Below the pieces are notes generated by a model. It had not been told where the DNA came from, did not search any database, and saw only the letters and a list, made by a program, of their open reading frames with translations. A DNA stretch of 64,000 nt from contig CH002742.1 in the NCBI GenBank assembly GCA_000149265.1, positions 138,801 to 202,800 of the forward strand, in the 5' to 3' direction. Source of the DNA: Ciona savignyi. Lineage: Eukaryota > Chordata > Ascidiacea > Phlebobranchia > Cionidae. Position numbers and translations under genes: made by a program. The first letter of the stretch is position 1. Each line of letters opens with the position of its first letter. Positions 38,701 through 48,672 of the stretch are shown one piece after another.

Positions 38701-41700
38701 GACGATTTGAAACTTTTTTATGGACACCACGGAAATTTTCCGTGAAAACGAAGCAAAATGGCGGTTTGGATCCGCGTACCAAAATTTGTCTAGTGCCACC
38801 TTGTAAAGGATGCTCCATTTTTTAAAATTGTGGGGTGATACAAAAAAAATTTACCAAGCGAAAAAATGCATGCATATATATATATTTTTTTTAAAAGTTA
38901 TTTATTTCCTTAAAAACCCGCAAACCCACACAGTAGTGATCATACGATCGTATCGGCATCATTATGAGTTTCCATAATTGGGATGAACTGAACTGACCTC
39001 GCTGCATTAAAACTTTTACCAATACGAGACGTGAAAATCAAACATAATTTTGAGTCATGTTGTTTACTTTGGTGGGGAATTCCCTTGGGCGCCTGTACAA
39101 AGAGACGATTTTCTCACAACACAAACCTTTCTTGCTCCGTTTAACAGACAGGAGATTTTAAAAAAGTTTGGTTAATTAGTCATATGTGCGAACAACGGTT
39201 TGTCTGTTGGTAAAAGCATATTATTAATATTTTGTCCCATTGCTTCCATTACTAAATTTTGATAATGGAATTTGTGTTAAATTGTCGGAGGGTAGTTTTA
39301 GTTTAATAAATGCACAGCATAGAACCGACCCAGCACTAGGTGTTTGTAGTGTACAATTTGATGATGCATACTTGGCCCAAATTGTATTCCCTATCGTGGG
39401 ATTAAAAATATATAAATGTTTGTTAACATCTGGATTGAAAATATCATATTGTTTTCCCAGAACATGTACAATAACGTCAGTCTGTGGGTATACGTTTTTT
39501 CTTGCAGATAAATATTTCTTTACACTTAATTCTATTCAGCATGCTTTGACGCAGTTTTGTTGTCTCAGATGCAAACCGATTCCATGAAAAATGAAGATCG
39601 ACCAATGGCGGGTGACGAGTCTCAAATCGGATCGGTTGTTGGTAATTTGGATTCGACCCCAACCGACCTTTCATTGAAAGGTACGTGAATTGCGTTCGTG
39701 GAAACTGTGTCGGTGCATTGTTCTTTCAAAATGCTTTATCTAGGAACGCCCAACAACAGAACACTGAAGCCACCTTTCGCCTGCAATCCTTGTGAAATCA
39801 CGTACATATACGAGGCAGACCTTCAGCGCCATCTAGCGTCCGACGAGCACAGGGCTCGTGTTGGCGGCAAGAGTGATCAAAATAACAAGGACGAACCAAC
39901 TTCAAATGGCATGGATTTGGTGTCTCGATCGTGTCCCAATTTGGTTGCCTCTGTCAGTGAGCAACCCCGCCGCGGAAGAATACCGGATGTGCGGTCTCTT
40001 TACACCCAATCAAAGTCGGGAGATGCTCCAAAACAAAGGAGAATGAGAGTGAGATCCTGCCCGCTTGATAGCAGCTCACGCAGCAGAGCATGTGAGCGTC
40101 TCCTCTCAAAGTACGGCCTGGAGCAAGCAAAGCATTACGTGGAAAACCGCAGTCCTGAAAACAGAAGCAAGGCGAAGACGTGGAAATTGGAAAATCGTTG
40201 GAACGGTCCCTTGGACGACTGTGCCATAAATGGAAACCATTTCGCAAACGCTACAATTCATGGTAGCAAATCTCCAACTCAGAAAGAAATGTCCGATTCA
40301 AAACATCTTGAAAAATCCAATGGAAACCAAGGTGACCGGGCCAGTCAGTCCTGTAGGTTTTGTGGGAAGGAATTCACTGGTTTGTGGGTGCTGAAGGCGC
40401 ACGAAGAGGTTGCCCATGGAGTTTGTGTGCCTACCAACGCGGTGCAATCGCTTGCTGAAGCTTACACTGATCCATTTAAGGAACCGCGTCCTGATAGAAG
40501 CGGACACGGGAATAATGTGGAACGCGTGGATATCAACATGAACCATATAAGTAGTGCGGAGCCTAACGTCAAACAACCCAATGCAAGTATTATGGGGCGG
40601 AACACAGACGACAATCAGTTAAAAGAATCTGCCCTGCAGCAACAGCAGCAGAAGATCCAGCAAAGCATGTTTCTCAAAGCAATATTAAACGCGCGAAACA
40701 AATCCCAGGAGCAGCCGGATTCTAACAGCATCGCGGATAAGCAGCAAATGTTTATGGGAGATTCTTCCATGTTATCAATGAACCTGTATTCGGCATTGTT
40801 GCAAGCGCAGGCCCAGGCGGCTGGACTTACACCGTACCAGCTCATTGCAAATGCTGCTGCCGTACAACAAATTCAACAACTCAGTATGTCTGGCATGCCA
40901 GCATTTTCTGAGGAAATGGCTAGTAAAGCACAGCTCTTCGGACACGGACCGTCGTCTGGTTTGGATGCGTTTCAGAAAAAAGAGCAAGGCAATATGATAC
41001 AGGGAAGTCCACACTTCGGTCCGCAGCATCAGGCCCCCGCCAACACAGTTGAGATACCGGTGAAGCGACCGCGCACACGCATAACCGATGATCAACTGAA
41101 AGTGCTTCGTGCAAATTTCGACATCAACAACTCGCCGAGCGAGTCCCAGATCGACGATATGGCAGCACAAACAACGTTGCCGCCTAAAGTAATAAAACAC
41201 TGGTTTCGAAATACGCTATTTAAAGAGAGGCAAAGATCGAAAGATTCCCCATACAACTTCAGCATTCCTCCTCTGATGAGCTTGGAGGACGCGTATCGGA
41301 GTTCCTCCAGCAAAGATGAGAGTAGCGAACAAAAACCAGAGTCCACGTCGTCTGCTGTGGCAAATGATCTCCCACCTAAAGCAACGTGTCATGAGCAACA
41401 GGGTTTTAATGTCAAGTCGGAACCCGCGGAATCAATGATGGAAGGATCGCTGCAAATCGACGAGTCGGATCACGGAGATGTGGAAGACAAACCTGACACA
41501 GCTGGCTCCACGTCGTTAAACCCAAATACTGTGGTGGAACAGTTGAAAAAAGAGCTGTCGGAAGATATTCTCAGAACAATACGACCAATGGGCTCGAAAG
41601 TTCTACCACAGAATATGTTTACAAATGCACTTTCACTTGTTCCGAATCTCTCCCAGGCTTCTGGTCTGAACCCGATTACGGCCAATGGCGAAGAGTTTGA

Positions 41701-44700
41701 CTTAAACAATGCGAAACAATCTTTACCGCAACAATTTTCGAATTGGTCTTCCAAATTCAATGAGGGCTCTGGGTATATGGATGGCTCATTTGAATCCACA
41801 CCGTCAAACCAGACGTGCAGGCGAACACCCAGAACTCGCTTCACCGATTTCCAAATCCAAGTTTTGCAAGAATTCTTCGACAGGAACGCTTACCCGAAAG
41901 ACGACGACCTGGACAAGTTGTCTAAAACACTGGATCTTAGCACACGGGTAATCGTGGTTTGGTTCCAAAATGCCCGACAAAAAGCAAGGAAGAATTTCGA
42001 GCAGAGCCAACAGCCACATGTCAATATCTCACCTGGTCAGCCGATCCAGACAACTTCCTACAGACCCGTATCTCCAATCGTCGAGGAAGCAATCGCCAAA
42101 GCTCGAATGCTCACCAAAAGTGCAGGCAAGCCTGATGTGGAAAACCTGGCAAGAAAGGTGGTCAGTGAAGTTAGTAAGAACATCTCTGCGAAAATTGAAG
42201 CAAAACACGCCTTAAACCAACCAGAAGTACAAGCGAGCTCAATTCGCAAACCAAGCACAGAAATCACGCCACCTTCCCGTCCTCGGCCAACAACCCTCGT
42301 TGAAAACAAGGATGACAAGTCGAATTTTCCGTGTCCGGTTTGCGACCTCTCATTCCCGACCATACCGCAGTGGCAAGCTCACAAGCAAGTCCATTTAGCT
42401 GCCAACGTCGCTTCGGTATTCGGTCAATACGGTTTCATGTACATGCAAGGCTTGATGGGCGACAAGGAGCAAAATGTGACCGACAAGATAATGGAAGACA
42501 AGCGCGCAGCCAATGACTGGCCGAACAGTCTCGATAAAACGGCATGGAACGGTAACCAGCAGTGGATGAAACCGAACCATGTTGATCCGAAATCATTCAA
42601 CCACGTCAGAAGGGTTTCGGAGGACAAGTCTGGCACAGTACGATCGAGGTTGGTCACTCCGCCGATGGGAGGAACAAAGAGGAAGCTATCTACATCTCCT
42701 ACGCTCTCCCAGTCCTCTTCCTCCTCGGCAAGTCCATCCCTGGTGCAGAACAGCATGATGCGGCATAAAGGTAACGCACTACAGCCTTTTATTTTCTTTT
42801 AAAATTAACGGTTTCCTCGTTGGTCGATTAAACTGAAGGATGAAAATGCTTTTGTAGATTCCATAAAATCGCGCAAATGTCAATTAAAAATGACGTTTTA
42901 TTTTGTGTGTAGGTTCGTTTATGGATGAAAGGGATTCGATGGGCAAAGACCCTAAGAGACTTCGAACAACGATCACGCCGGAGCAACTCGAATATTTGTA
43001 CCAGCAGTATCTCGTTGACTCAAGTCCCAGCAGGAAAATTATTGAACAAATCTCCGAAGCTGTGGGACTTAAAAAGAGGGTGGTGCAGGTAAAACAAGTC
43101 GAATGATTTGAAATCGATGATTTTTTGTTTCCTGAATACAGGTTTATTTAATCATTTATGTCCACAGGTCTGGTTCCAAAACACGCGAGCCCGCGAAAGA
43201 AAGGGACAATTCAGGTCGTCAGTTGCAAGATGCGCGAGCGGTCAAATCCAGTACAAGTTCTGTCAGCTTTGTCGTATGGTGTTCCGAAGTAAGATAGAAC
43301 TTGACACGCATATGCAAATAAGGCACAATGAGCAAGCTGCTAGGGACGAATCCTGCGAGAAAAAAGTGAGTTTGAATTGGTATATTGGTTTTGTTAGCTG
43401 ATGTTAATGTGACCGACTGGTGTACAGTATATACAAAAAATGACCTACTTTACGCATTCGACAGACAGTAATTTGCATAGGAAGTTTTTAAACCCCTGTT
43501 CTTTTATGGGCTTCTCAGATAAAGCTGTCCGACAACGCATCACAAGCCCAACGGTCACCGACGGCTGGGAAAGAGGGCACAGCACAAGAGTTTCGAAAGA
43601 GCAACTCGCGTGGTTCGCTTGATGGTGCATCGACGGGTAAACTTTTCTACAACTTGTACGAACGCAATCTATCACCTGTGTCGTCCCGGAGCATGCCGAC
43701 AACGAAACAGGAGAATATGTTTAACCAAGGTAAGTGCTCGGTCGATACATTTCGCGTTTGAACTCACAAAATCCTCATTTAACCGATCATGTTTTGCTAG
43801 AACCCGAGTACACAGCCAACACAGCTCAACCGAGTCACATAGACACCTTAAAAGAGTTGTTCGGTGGGATCAACACCGGCAATGCATCGACCATGGAACT
43901 TCAGCAGAAGCTTGCGGCTCTTTACGCTGCTAGAAATGATAGCCACGCCTCCTTGGAGCCAAGCGCATCTCTCGGCCTTCAACTTGCAAGCAGTAAAGCA
44001 AATCAAGTAGATGAATCCAGGGAAAGAGTATCGTCACCCGTGGCGCCCTTGAGCTCCATCAGCCTTGATACTGAAAACCAGGAGAATCCACCCGCTGAAC
44101 AGAGCGGTACGTCTTCATCCAACCAAACTAACGTCTCCGGGTCACTGTTTTCGCAATCTTCAGTGAACATGCAAAACTTTCACCCATTTCTTAACGGTAA
44201 GCTTTGGTTATTCTTTAAAAAGTCGGTTTGTAAAAAAAATGTTCGTTCCCGCATATGCCGGTTCCAACTGCAAAATGGTAAAGAAACGTTTTTGTAGATG
44301 GCAGTTACACGCCTCCGAAGCGATTCCGTACTCAGATGTCATCTTTACAAGTGCGGGCACTCAAATCTTGCTTTAGATCCTACAAAACACCCTCATTGAC
44401 AGAATGCGAGATCTTGGGGAGCGAAGTTGGCTTACCGAAACGTGTCATTCAGGTTGGTGTCCGCAATTATTCGCATACACCAGCATATCTATTCAGCTTC
44501 TTTTGATCCAAAGGTTTGGTTCCAAAACGCCCGGGCGAAGGAAAAGAAGTATAAATTACAAAACCCTGAGAAACTTGACAAGTATCCGGAAGAGTAAGTT
44601 GAATTGATAAACTGGCCCTATAAGCATTATTAAATCAACTTACTGATATTGGTACAATTAAACAGAAGTCCTCCACAAGAATGCCCGACTTGTTTTCCCA

Positions 44701-45775
44701 TCGTTCGTTTTTTAACGGAACACGACGCAAGGTCGCACACATTTTCTCACATTCATCTGCAGCAGCTGCTAAAAGGCTCCGATTTTGGGACAAGTCTCGA
44801 TCCTAGTCGTGGTAAGCTTTTTGTCTGTAGGCTATTGGGACCAATGTCTTATCCTGCAATATCGCGAACAGGTTATTCCAGCAGTCCCAGCTCCTCTCAT
44901 GGCAGTTTCGACAACTCTTACATGACCGACCAACAGCCGTGCGAACAACAACAGAGCGAAGCGTTCGGCCAAACAACCACTGTGTCAAGCACGACAGACT
45001 GCACATACTCGCAGACTATGGGCCGCCCGCCAAACTGCGAAGGTGTGAACACAATCGACTCGGAATGCGGAGTTAACGAAGACTTGTCCTCTTCTCCCGA
45101 TAAAGAAGGTGTTTTAAAGATTTGAATATAATAAAAAAACTGTAAAGACGACAAATATTTTTAAATAACGGAATGAATCTATACCGACATGCTTCGTCAA
45201 AACACTCCTCACGAACACCCACACGCTATATCAGATGCCGTTGTTTTAACGTTTAAGTAATCCCAACAAACGTTCTGTTTCAGAATCCGATCAACCCCAC
45301 GAGTACTCAAACGCTCTTATGAGCAATCCAGCTCTACTTCATCAATATCAACAAGCCGTCCAGAAAATGATGACTGGAAACACTGAGGTAAAGGAAAACA
45401 GAATATGGTAACACTGGCTGGATTTACCGTAACTCTAACTGGCTAGCCCCGACGATATCCAAGTTATCTAAGGACAAAATCCGCATTTGTTGCAAAGCTT
45501 TTCAATAACAAAATTTTAATTTTTAACAGACTGAGCCCTTGTGTTTTATAACAACGTGAAATAATTTCAGGTGATGAACGAAACAGACGCTCAAAACTTG
45601 CACCAAGCAAGACTACAAGCCTTCCAGCAATCTTTGTATAAAGTAAGTTAAATACACACCAATTTGCGCTTTATGTAACTTAAACAAATTTATAATTTTT
45701 TTAAGTTTAAATGCATAACTTTATTTTAATCAGATGCTGAATATTCCTCATACATCCGCTGCTGGAGGCCAATAA
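18892..45775 (+). CDS. ZFHX3: ZFHX3/ZFHX4 (ATBF1) orthologue: large multi-zinc-finger, four-homeodomain transcription factor
   Basis: About 27 coding exons join in phase to about 2,820 codons, against about 3,700 in human ZFHX3. Landmarks appear in the vertebrate order: the GKIKFTDDG block, the [11 protein letters not shown] finger, [95 protein letters not shown], homeodomains 1 and 2 in one exon, homeodomains 3 and 4 in split exons, and the ECPTC finger. The family consists of nuclear transcription factors used in neural and muscle differentiation. Exon phases agree at nearly every junction. Exceptions are two zinc-finger exons (33478-33693 and 34476-34675) where conserved residues switch frame. 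Some middle fingers of the vertebrate protein appear absent. The gene is single in this window and probably represents the ancestor of vertebrate ZFHX3 and ZFHX4. Confidence 0.92.
26663..26757. repeat. Small hairpin and poly-T tract at the left edge of the repeat array
   Basis: GTCCCATTT (26663-26671) and its exact reverse complement AAATGGGAC (26677-26685) form a nine-base stem with a five-base loop. From about 26704 to 26757 the strand is almost pure T with two C interruptions. Read on the - strand, the array ends in a poly-A tail, as a retroposed sequence would. Confidence 0.75.
26769..28400. repeat. Five-copy tandem repeat, unit about 335 bp
   Basis: Units start at 26769, 27105, 27442, 27776 and 28108, each with a variant of GACAGGCATGGCATGGCGCC. 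Common blocks follow: a CCCCGACATCTACCAGAAGG-like block, AATCGCAATGAAACTTGGTG, TAGGGGAATTCCCC, GGCCATAGCACTTGAACGG and TACCTAGGGAAATACCCT. Units 1 and 2 are almost identical, unit 3 differs more, and units 4 and 5 are strongly diverged, so divergence grows from left to right. Short - strand ORFs across the units are by-products of the repeat. The palindromic block AGGGGAATTCCCC is kept in most units. Confidence 0.9.
31055..33339 (+). CDS. ZFHX3: ZFHX gene, exons 4-9: acidic linker and first conserved zinc-finger block
   Basis: Exons 31055-31498, 31562-31636, 31705-31850, 32092-32215, 32695-32901 and 33026 to about 33323 fit in phase. The first two encode an acidic, Ser-rich linker ([20 protein letters not shown]). 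Then follow [73 protein letters not shown] and [20 protein letters not shown], nearly residue for residue as in vertebrate ZFHX3. The end of the last exon is uncertain. A donor at 33323 (CACG|GTATTA) fits the next exon through the TAG acceptor at 33477, while the GTAGGT donor at 33339 does not give an open phase. Confidence 0.88.
33478..34675 (+). CDS. ZFHX3: ZFHX gene, exons 10-12, with apparent frame breaks
   Basis: Exon 10 (33478-33693) starts with [16 protein letters not shown], matching ELYQYYLAQ of human ZFHX3, then meets TGA. The continuation [20 protein letters not shown] up to the donor at 33693 is in the +1 frame; the change falls in a G-rich run near 33585-33597. Exon 11 (34159-34338) is an intact 60-codon linker. 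Exon 12 (34476-34675) starts in frame with [19 protein letters not shown], has its conserved Glu-Trp ([11 protein letters not shown]) in the next frame, and ends [11 protein letters not shown] in the third frame. Each shift equals one extra base. Sequencing or assembly error is more likely than decay, since everything downstream is intact. Confidence 0.6.
36356..39680 (+). CDS. ZFHX3: ZFHX gene, exons 13-20: middle zinc-finger block
   Basis: Exons 36356-36490, 36726-36827, 36894-36983, 37344-37449, 37619-37692, 37764-37880, 38222-38321 and 39555-39680 fit in phase. Matches to ZFHX3 include [23 protein letters not shown] and [25 protein letters not shown]; the [12 protein letters not shown] / [14 protein letters not shown] finger split by an intron; and [20 protein letters not shown] followed by VKCSICQ. 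The last exon begins at the GACGCAG acceptor (39554), because only this choice restores phase from the preceding GAATCA|G donor. The long intron 38322-39554 carries AT-rich, transposon-like DNA. Confidence 0.85.
38005..38130 (-). mobile_element. tRNA-derived SINE, family 2, in a ZFHX intron
   Basis: On the - strand a box-A-like GTGATCGAATGGTTCACACG is followed by a consensus-quality box B (GGGTTCGAAAC). A GGTAAC motif sits on both sides (+ strand 38005-38011 and 38127-38132), possibly a duplication. It resembles the decayed segment at 8920-9035. It lies between the exons ending at 37880 and starting at 38222. Confidence 0.6.
39744..42770 (+). CDS. ZFHX3: ZFHX gene, exon 21: 3-kb exon with homeodomains 1 and 2
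   Basis: A single open exon of 3,027 bases, from a TTATCTAG acceptor to an AAAG|GTAACG donor, both phase 1. In order it holds a C2H2 finger ([20 protein letters not shown]); a Lys/Arg- and Ser-rich linker; a second finger ([20 protein letters not shown]); Gln-rich segments; homeodomain 1 at 41066-41245 ([10 protein letters not shown] ... [17 protein letters not shown]); an acidic linker with VKSEPAES, a possible SUMOylation site; homeodomain 2 at 41822-42001 ([10 protein letters not shown] ... [15 protein letters not shown]); a third finger ([19 protein letters not shown]); and a Ser-rich end. The frame is unbroken. Homeodomain 1 has HWFRN in place of the usual WFQN, as in vertebrate ZFHX first homeodomains. 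Confidence 0.93.
42913..45775 (+). CDS. ZFHX3: ZFHX gene, C-terminal exons 22-30 with homeodomains 3 and 4
   Basis: Exons 42913-43088, 43168-43365, 43519-43729, 43801-44196, 44298-44452, 44514-44593, 44666-45108, 45284-45387, 45571-45642 and 45734-45775 join in phase to TAA at 45773-45775. Homeodomain 3 is [20 protein letters not shown] ... [19 protein letters not shown], almost identical to vertebrate ZFHX3. It is followed by a finger ([19 protein letters not shown]). Homeodomain 4 is [20 protein letters not shown] ... [20 protein letters not shown] last finger ([20 protein letters not shown]) and a Ser/Gln-rich tail ([14 protein letters not shown]) follow. Both split homeodomains carry the intron directly before VWFQN. 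The final exon is only 13 codons. Confidence 0.9.
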
Positions 45776-47173
45776 AGGGTGATTCATTAAACACCCGGTG
45801 AGTGCTGTTTTTTTCGCATGATAGTACGTTTAAATAAATTGATTTAAATTTGCACCCGTTAGTTTTTACCTATACTTTGTATTGTATTTGTCCATGGTTT
45901 ATTGTTCGTTTTTAGATCGATAACGCGGGTTAATCAATTGGAAAAGAGTCCACTAACCCGAAAAACAAAATGGCAGCTCTTATTTATGCATTCTGAGTGC
46001 TATCGGTTATTTCTTGGTGGTTGCCTTATTTATTTGTATTGAATATCTCTACTCTTAAAATAGCTTTACAATCTGATCTATCATTTCGCAGGCGTGTTCC
46101 TGTATAGACAATAGGCCGACCCACGTTCCTGTTCCATCGCAAGTTTCGACTATGTATAAAGACGTCTGATAGAAAATGGTACCACGGTGTGCATATTTAA
46201 AGGCCAAGAAAGCGAGATTAAGACCATACTGTAAACACTATGTTCTTGTTTTCTTCAATTATCAACACGCATTTCTGCAGTTTAAAACATCCCAACCAAT
46301 CAACACTCTGTCATACCGCAATATTTCACAATTTATCTCTGCCACTGAATTACTTTTTATCCTGTTATAACGCTTTAATATTGCTTTATTACTTAGTATT
46401 ATATCACATCTTTCACGTATTTCAAACGGCCCATTTTTGCAGTGTAGTGAATTGCACCCACCGAATAGTATATACGGTTTAAGCAGTATCTATTTCTCAG
46501 TTTCTTACGTTTGTGCTTTTTTCGTAATCGGTACGAATGTAATGTCTCCATGACGATTTTAAGTGTTCCGTCCTTATTTTCAGTTGCCTTGCTTGTGTTC
46601 TCGTTTTTCTGTCTTGTTTAAATGTTCAGCCTCGCGCCGATGTTAGTTGTTTCGGTTTCGGCGGAGTGCCTCTGTCGCTCTTGTGCCTTATTTGGAAATT
46701 CTTCAATTTTTATTTTACGATTGCGCAGTAAAATTCCATTGTATTTTTTCGCCACCGCCAACACAACACCACGTCAACAAGTGCATTTTCTGTCCTATGA
46801 ATTAGGTCGTAAACTGCTTCCATTGATTTCCGAATCATTGTTTCAATTATCGTCGCTCTCACACCGGCCAATCGTGTACACTCTTTGATTTCTATTTTTC
46901 ATTTACTCTTTGCGAATGATTTCCACTATTAGTAATGTGAAAGAGTGAAGTAGATAAATAATAAACGGAGCTAGTGCCTAAATTCTAGTGAAGTTAAACC
47001 TGTGAAAGCTTATGCGGCAAGAGAAACATCAGAAGCAACTATACTATTGGCCAAGATTTAATCATAATGCTCCTCTTTCTGGTTTTACTCCCACATTCAA
47101 AGGTGTTTTATTGAGGACTGGCCGAATGTTTAACGTCACCGATTAAAAGACTAATTTCTGCTAGGAGATGCTT

Positions 47174-47400
47174 GATCAACACCTTTATTTTGCAAGCACT
47201 ACTCCACTCCTACAAAACTTCATAGCTAAACAAGAACACCGGTTAGCAGCATTGCGCATGCTGCTTTCAACCGTAAAAATAATGGGGAATTACGACCATT
47301 GTTACTCAGCAAAACACTCATTTAAATACCATGACTGATAAAGAGGGCCACATATTATTTTCCCGAGCAAAGAGGTCTTTTAATTGGTTATACGCCATCT
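47174..47400. mobile_element. Diverged relative of the 7.7-8.3 kb inverted-repeat element
   Basis: Three blocks match 8060-8280 in order: ATCAACACCTTTA, ACCATTGTTACTCAGCAAAA (47293-47314) and TTAATTGGTTATACGCCATC (47380-47399). Only the right-hand terminal repeat is present. A left partner was not found, so this may be a truncated copy. Confidence 0.5.
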
Positions 47401-47789
47401 TTAGTGGCGTGTTAAGTAACAAGACTGAAAAACCATATGAAGACCATTAGGCTCGGAACTTCTATTGGATTTTAAGCAAAACTAACAGAAGTCCGCCAAT
47501 CTAGCTCCTGCCTCGCCATCGCCACGACCACAAATTTATATATCCTATTAGCTCAACCGCTTGTCCTTGATCTGCCCGCGTTCATTTTCGGGTGGACACA
47601 AAAGTTTGGTTCATTTATATATAAATACCTGCGATACCCAGTTTAAATCTTAACAAATTTAATCAAAACAACTCATTCAGGTACAAATCCAAGAGGTAAT
47701 GACAACCCGGTAGTTACCGCCATAATAATCAAGTTTTATGTAACCAGTCTGCAAGCATAAATAAATCGGCCGTACAACAAGACAAATTG

Positions 47790-48290
47790 CCAGTTTGGAA
47801 CTAGTTACTAGCTAGTCGGTTGCGTCATTTAGCCAACCCTATCTGGACCCAGTGAATTATTTGATTGTACTGAAACTGAAAACGTTTCAATCGCATACAA
47901 CCATTGCAATATCTCTGGTAACCCGACAGCGGGCGCGCAGTCATCGATTGTCTGTGATAACACTTCCAAGTTTTTCGAATTATGGGGATAAAACATGAAT
48001 ATACTATGGTTGAGAACGACTGCTCTGGTCTACACAGCAGCAGAGGCAAAGCCACAAAAACGACCTTTTGTATATATGAAAGATATTTTATTCGATTGTG
48101 TGGTATGGACAAACTTGGGAGTCTTCTTACTTTCAACAGTAGTGAGGCAGCCAAAAGAATTTTGGGCAAATCGGCCAGCTTTACGGATTGGTCCTTAGGT
48201 AGAGTACTTAGTGGAAGTTACTGGTACCCATCGGATGGGTTAAACAATAAACTATATCTCTTGATCACACACAACTTATTGTAGAAGCTT
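47790..48290 (+). mobile_element. SINE family-1 fragments
   Basis: The segment near 47790-47940 shares AGCTAGTCGGTTG, GGACCCAGTGAA and GTAACCCGACAGCGGGCGCG with the copy at 8651. The segment near 48150-48290 shares GTCCTTAGGTAGAGTACTTA and the AAACTATA...TTGATCACACACAAC block. They may be two insertions or one interrupted by other DNA. Confidence 0.45.
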
Positions 48291-48672
48291 AAATATTTTT
48301 ACTCTCCTCGTTTTCTTGAAACATGCTAAAATTAAGTTTATTTTTGCTAATACAGGCGCAACACAAAAAATAGGAAAACAATTTGTACTCAATTTAACAC
48401 TGACGTGAACTGCAAAACGTAATACTGCGCAAATTGGAAACTTAAAGTTATTGCAAATCCGAAAAGTTCGTCTAGCATAAATAAGGCACATTTGAAAATT
48501 ACACAAATGAAATTCAGACAACAATGCAAAAATAACATAGTTATCTTAATGTCGTAGAGAATTAAGCAATGTATAAAAAACGGTTAAAATCAAGTGCAAT
48601 GGAATTCATGAGAAATTACACAACATGCAAAAAGTGTGCCGAGATAAGAAGTGGCTAAGAAATGTGTGGTTG

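Larger units (their letters stand above)
45776..48672. other. ZFHX 3' UTR and intergenic repeat-bearing DNA
   Basis: AATAAA overlaps the ZFHX stop (45771-45776) and another lies at 46960-46965; the second would give a 3' UTR of about 1.2 kb. From 47174 the DNA is repeat-derived: a relative of the 7.7-8.3 kb inverted-repeat element (47174-47400), then SINE family-1 pieces (about 47790-47940 and 48150-48290). ORFs in this stretch lack domains. A TTTATT at 48337-48342 is the likely poly(A) signal of the leftward F-box gene. Confidence 0.5.

Noticed and set aside
44815-44833. GTAAGC...TGTAG that looks like a 19-base intron in a ZFHX C-terminal exon
   Set aside because: Far too short for splicing, and the frame is open straight through with sensible residues on both sides.
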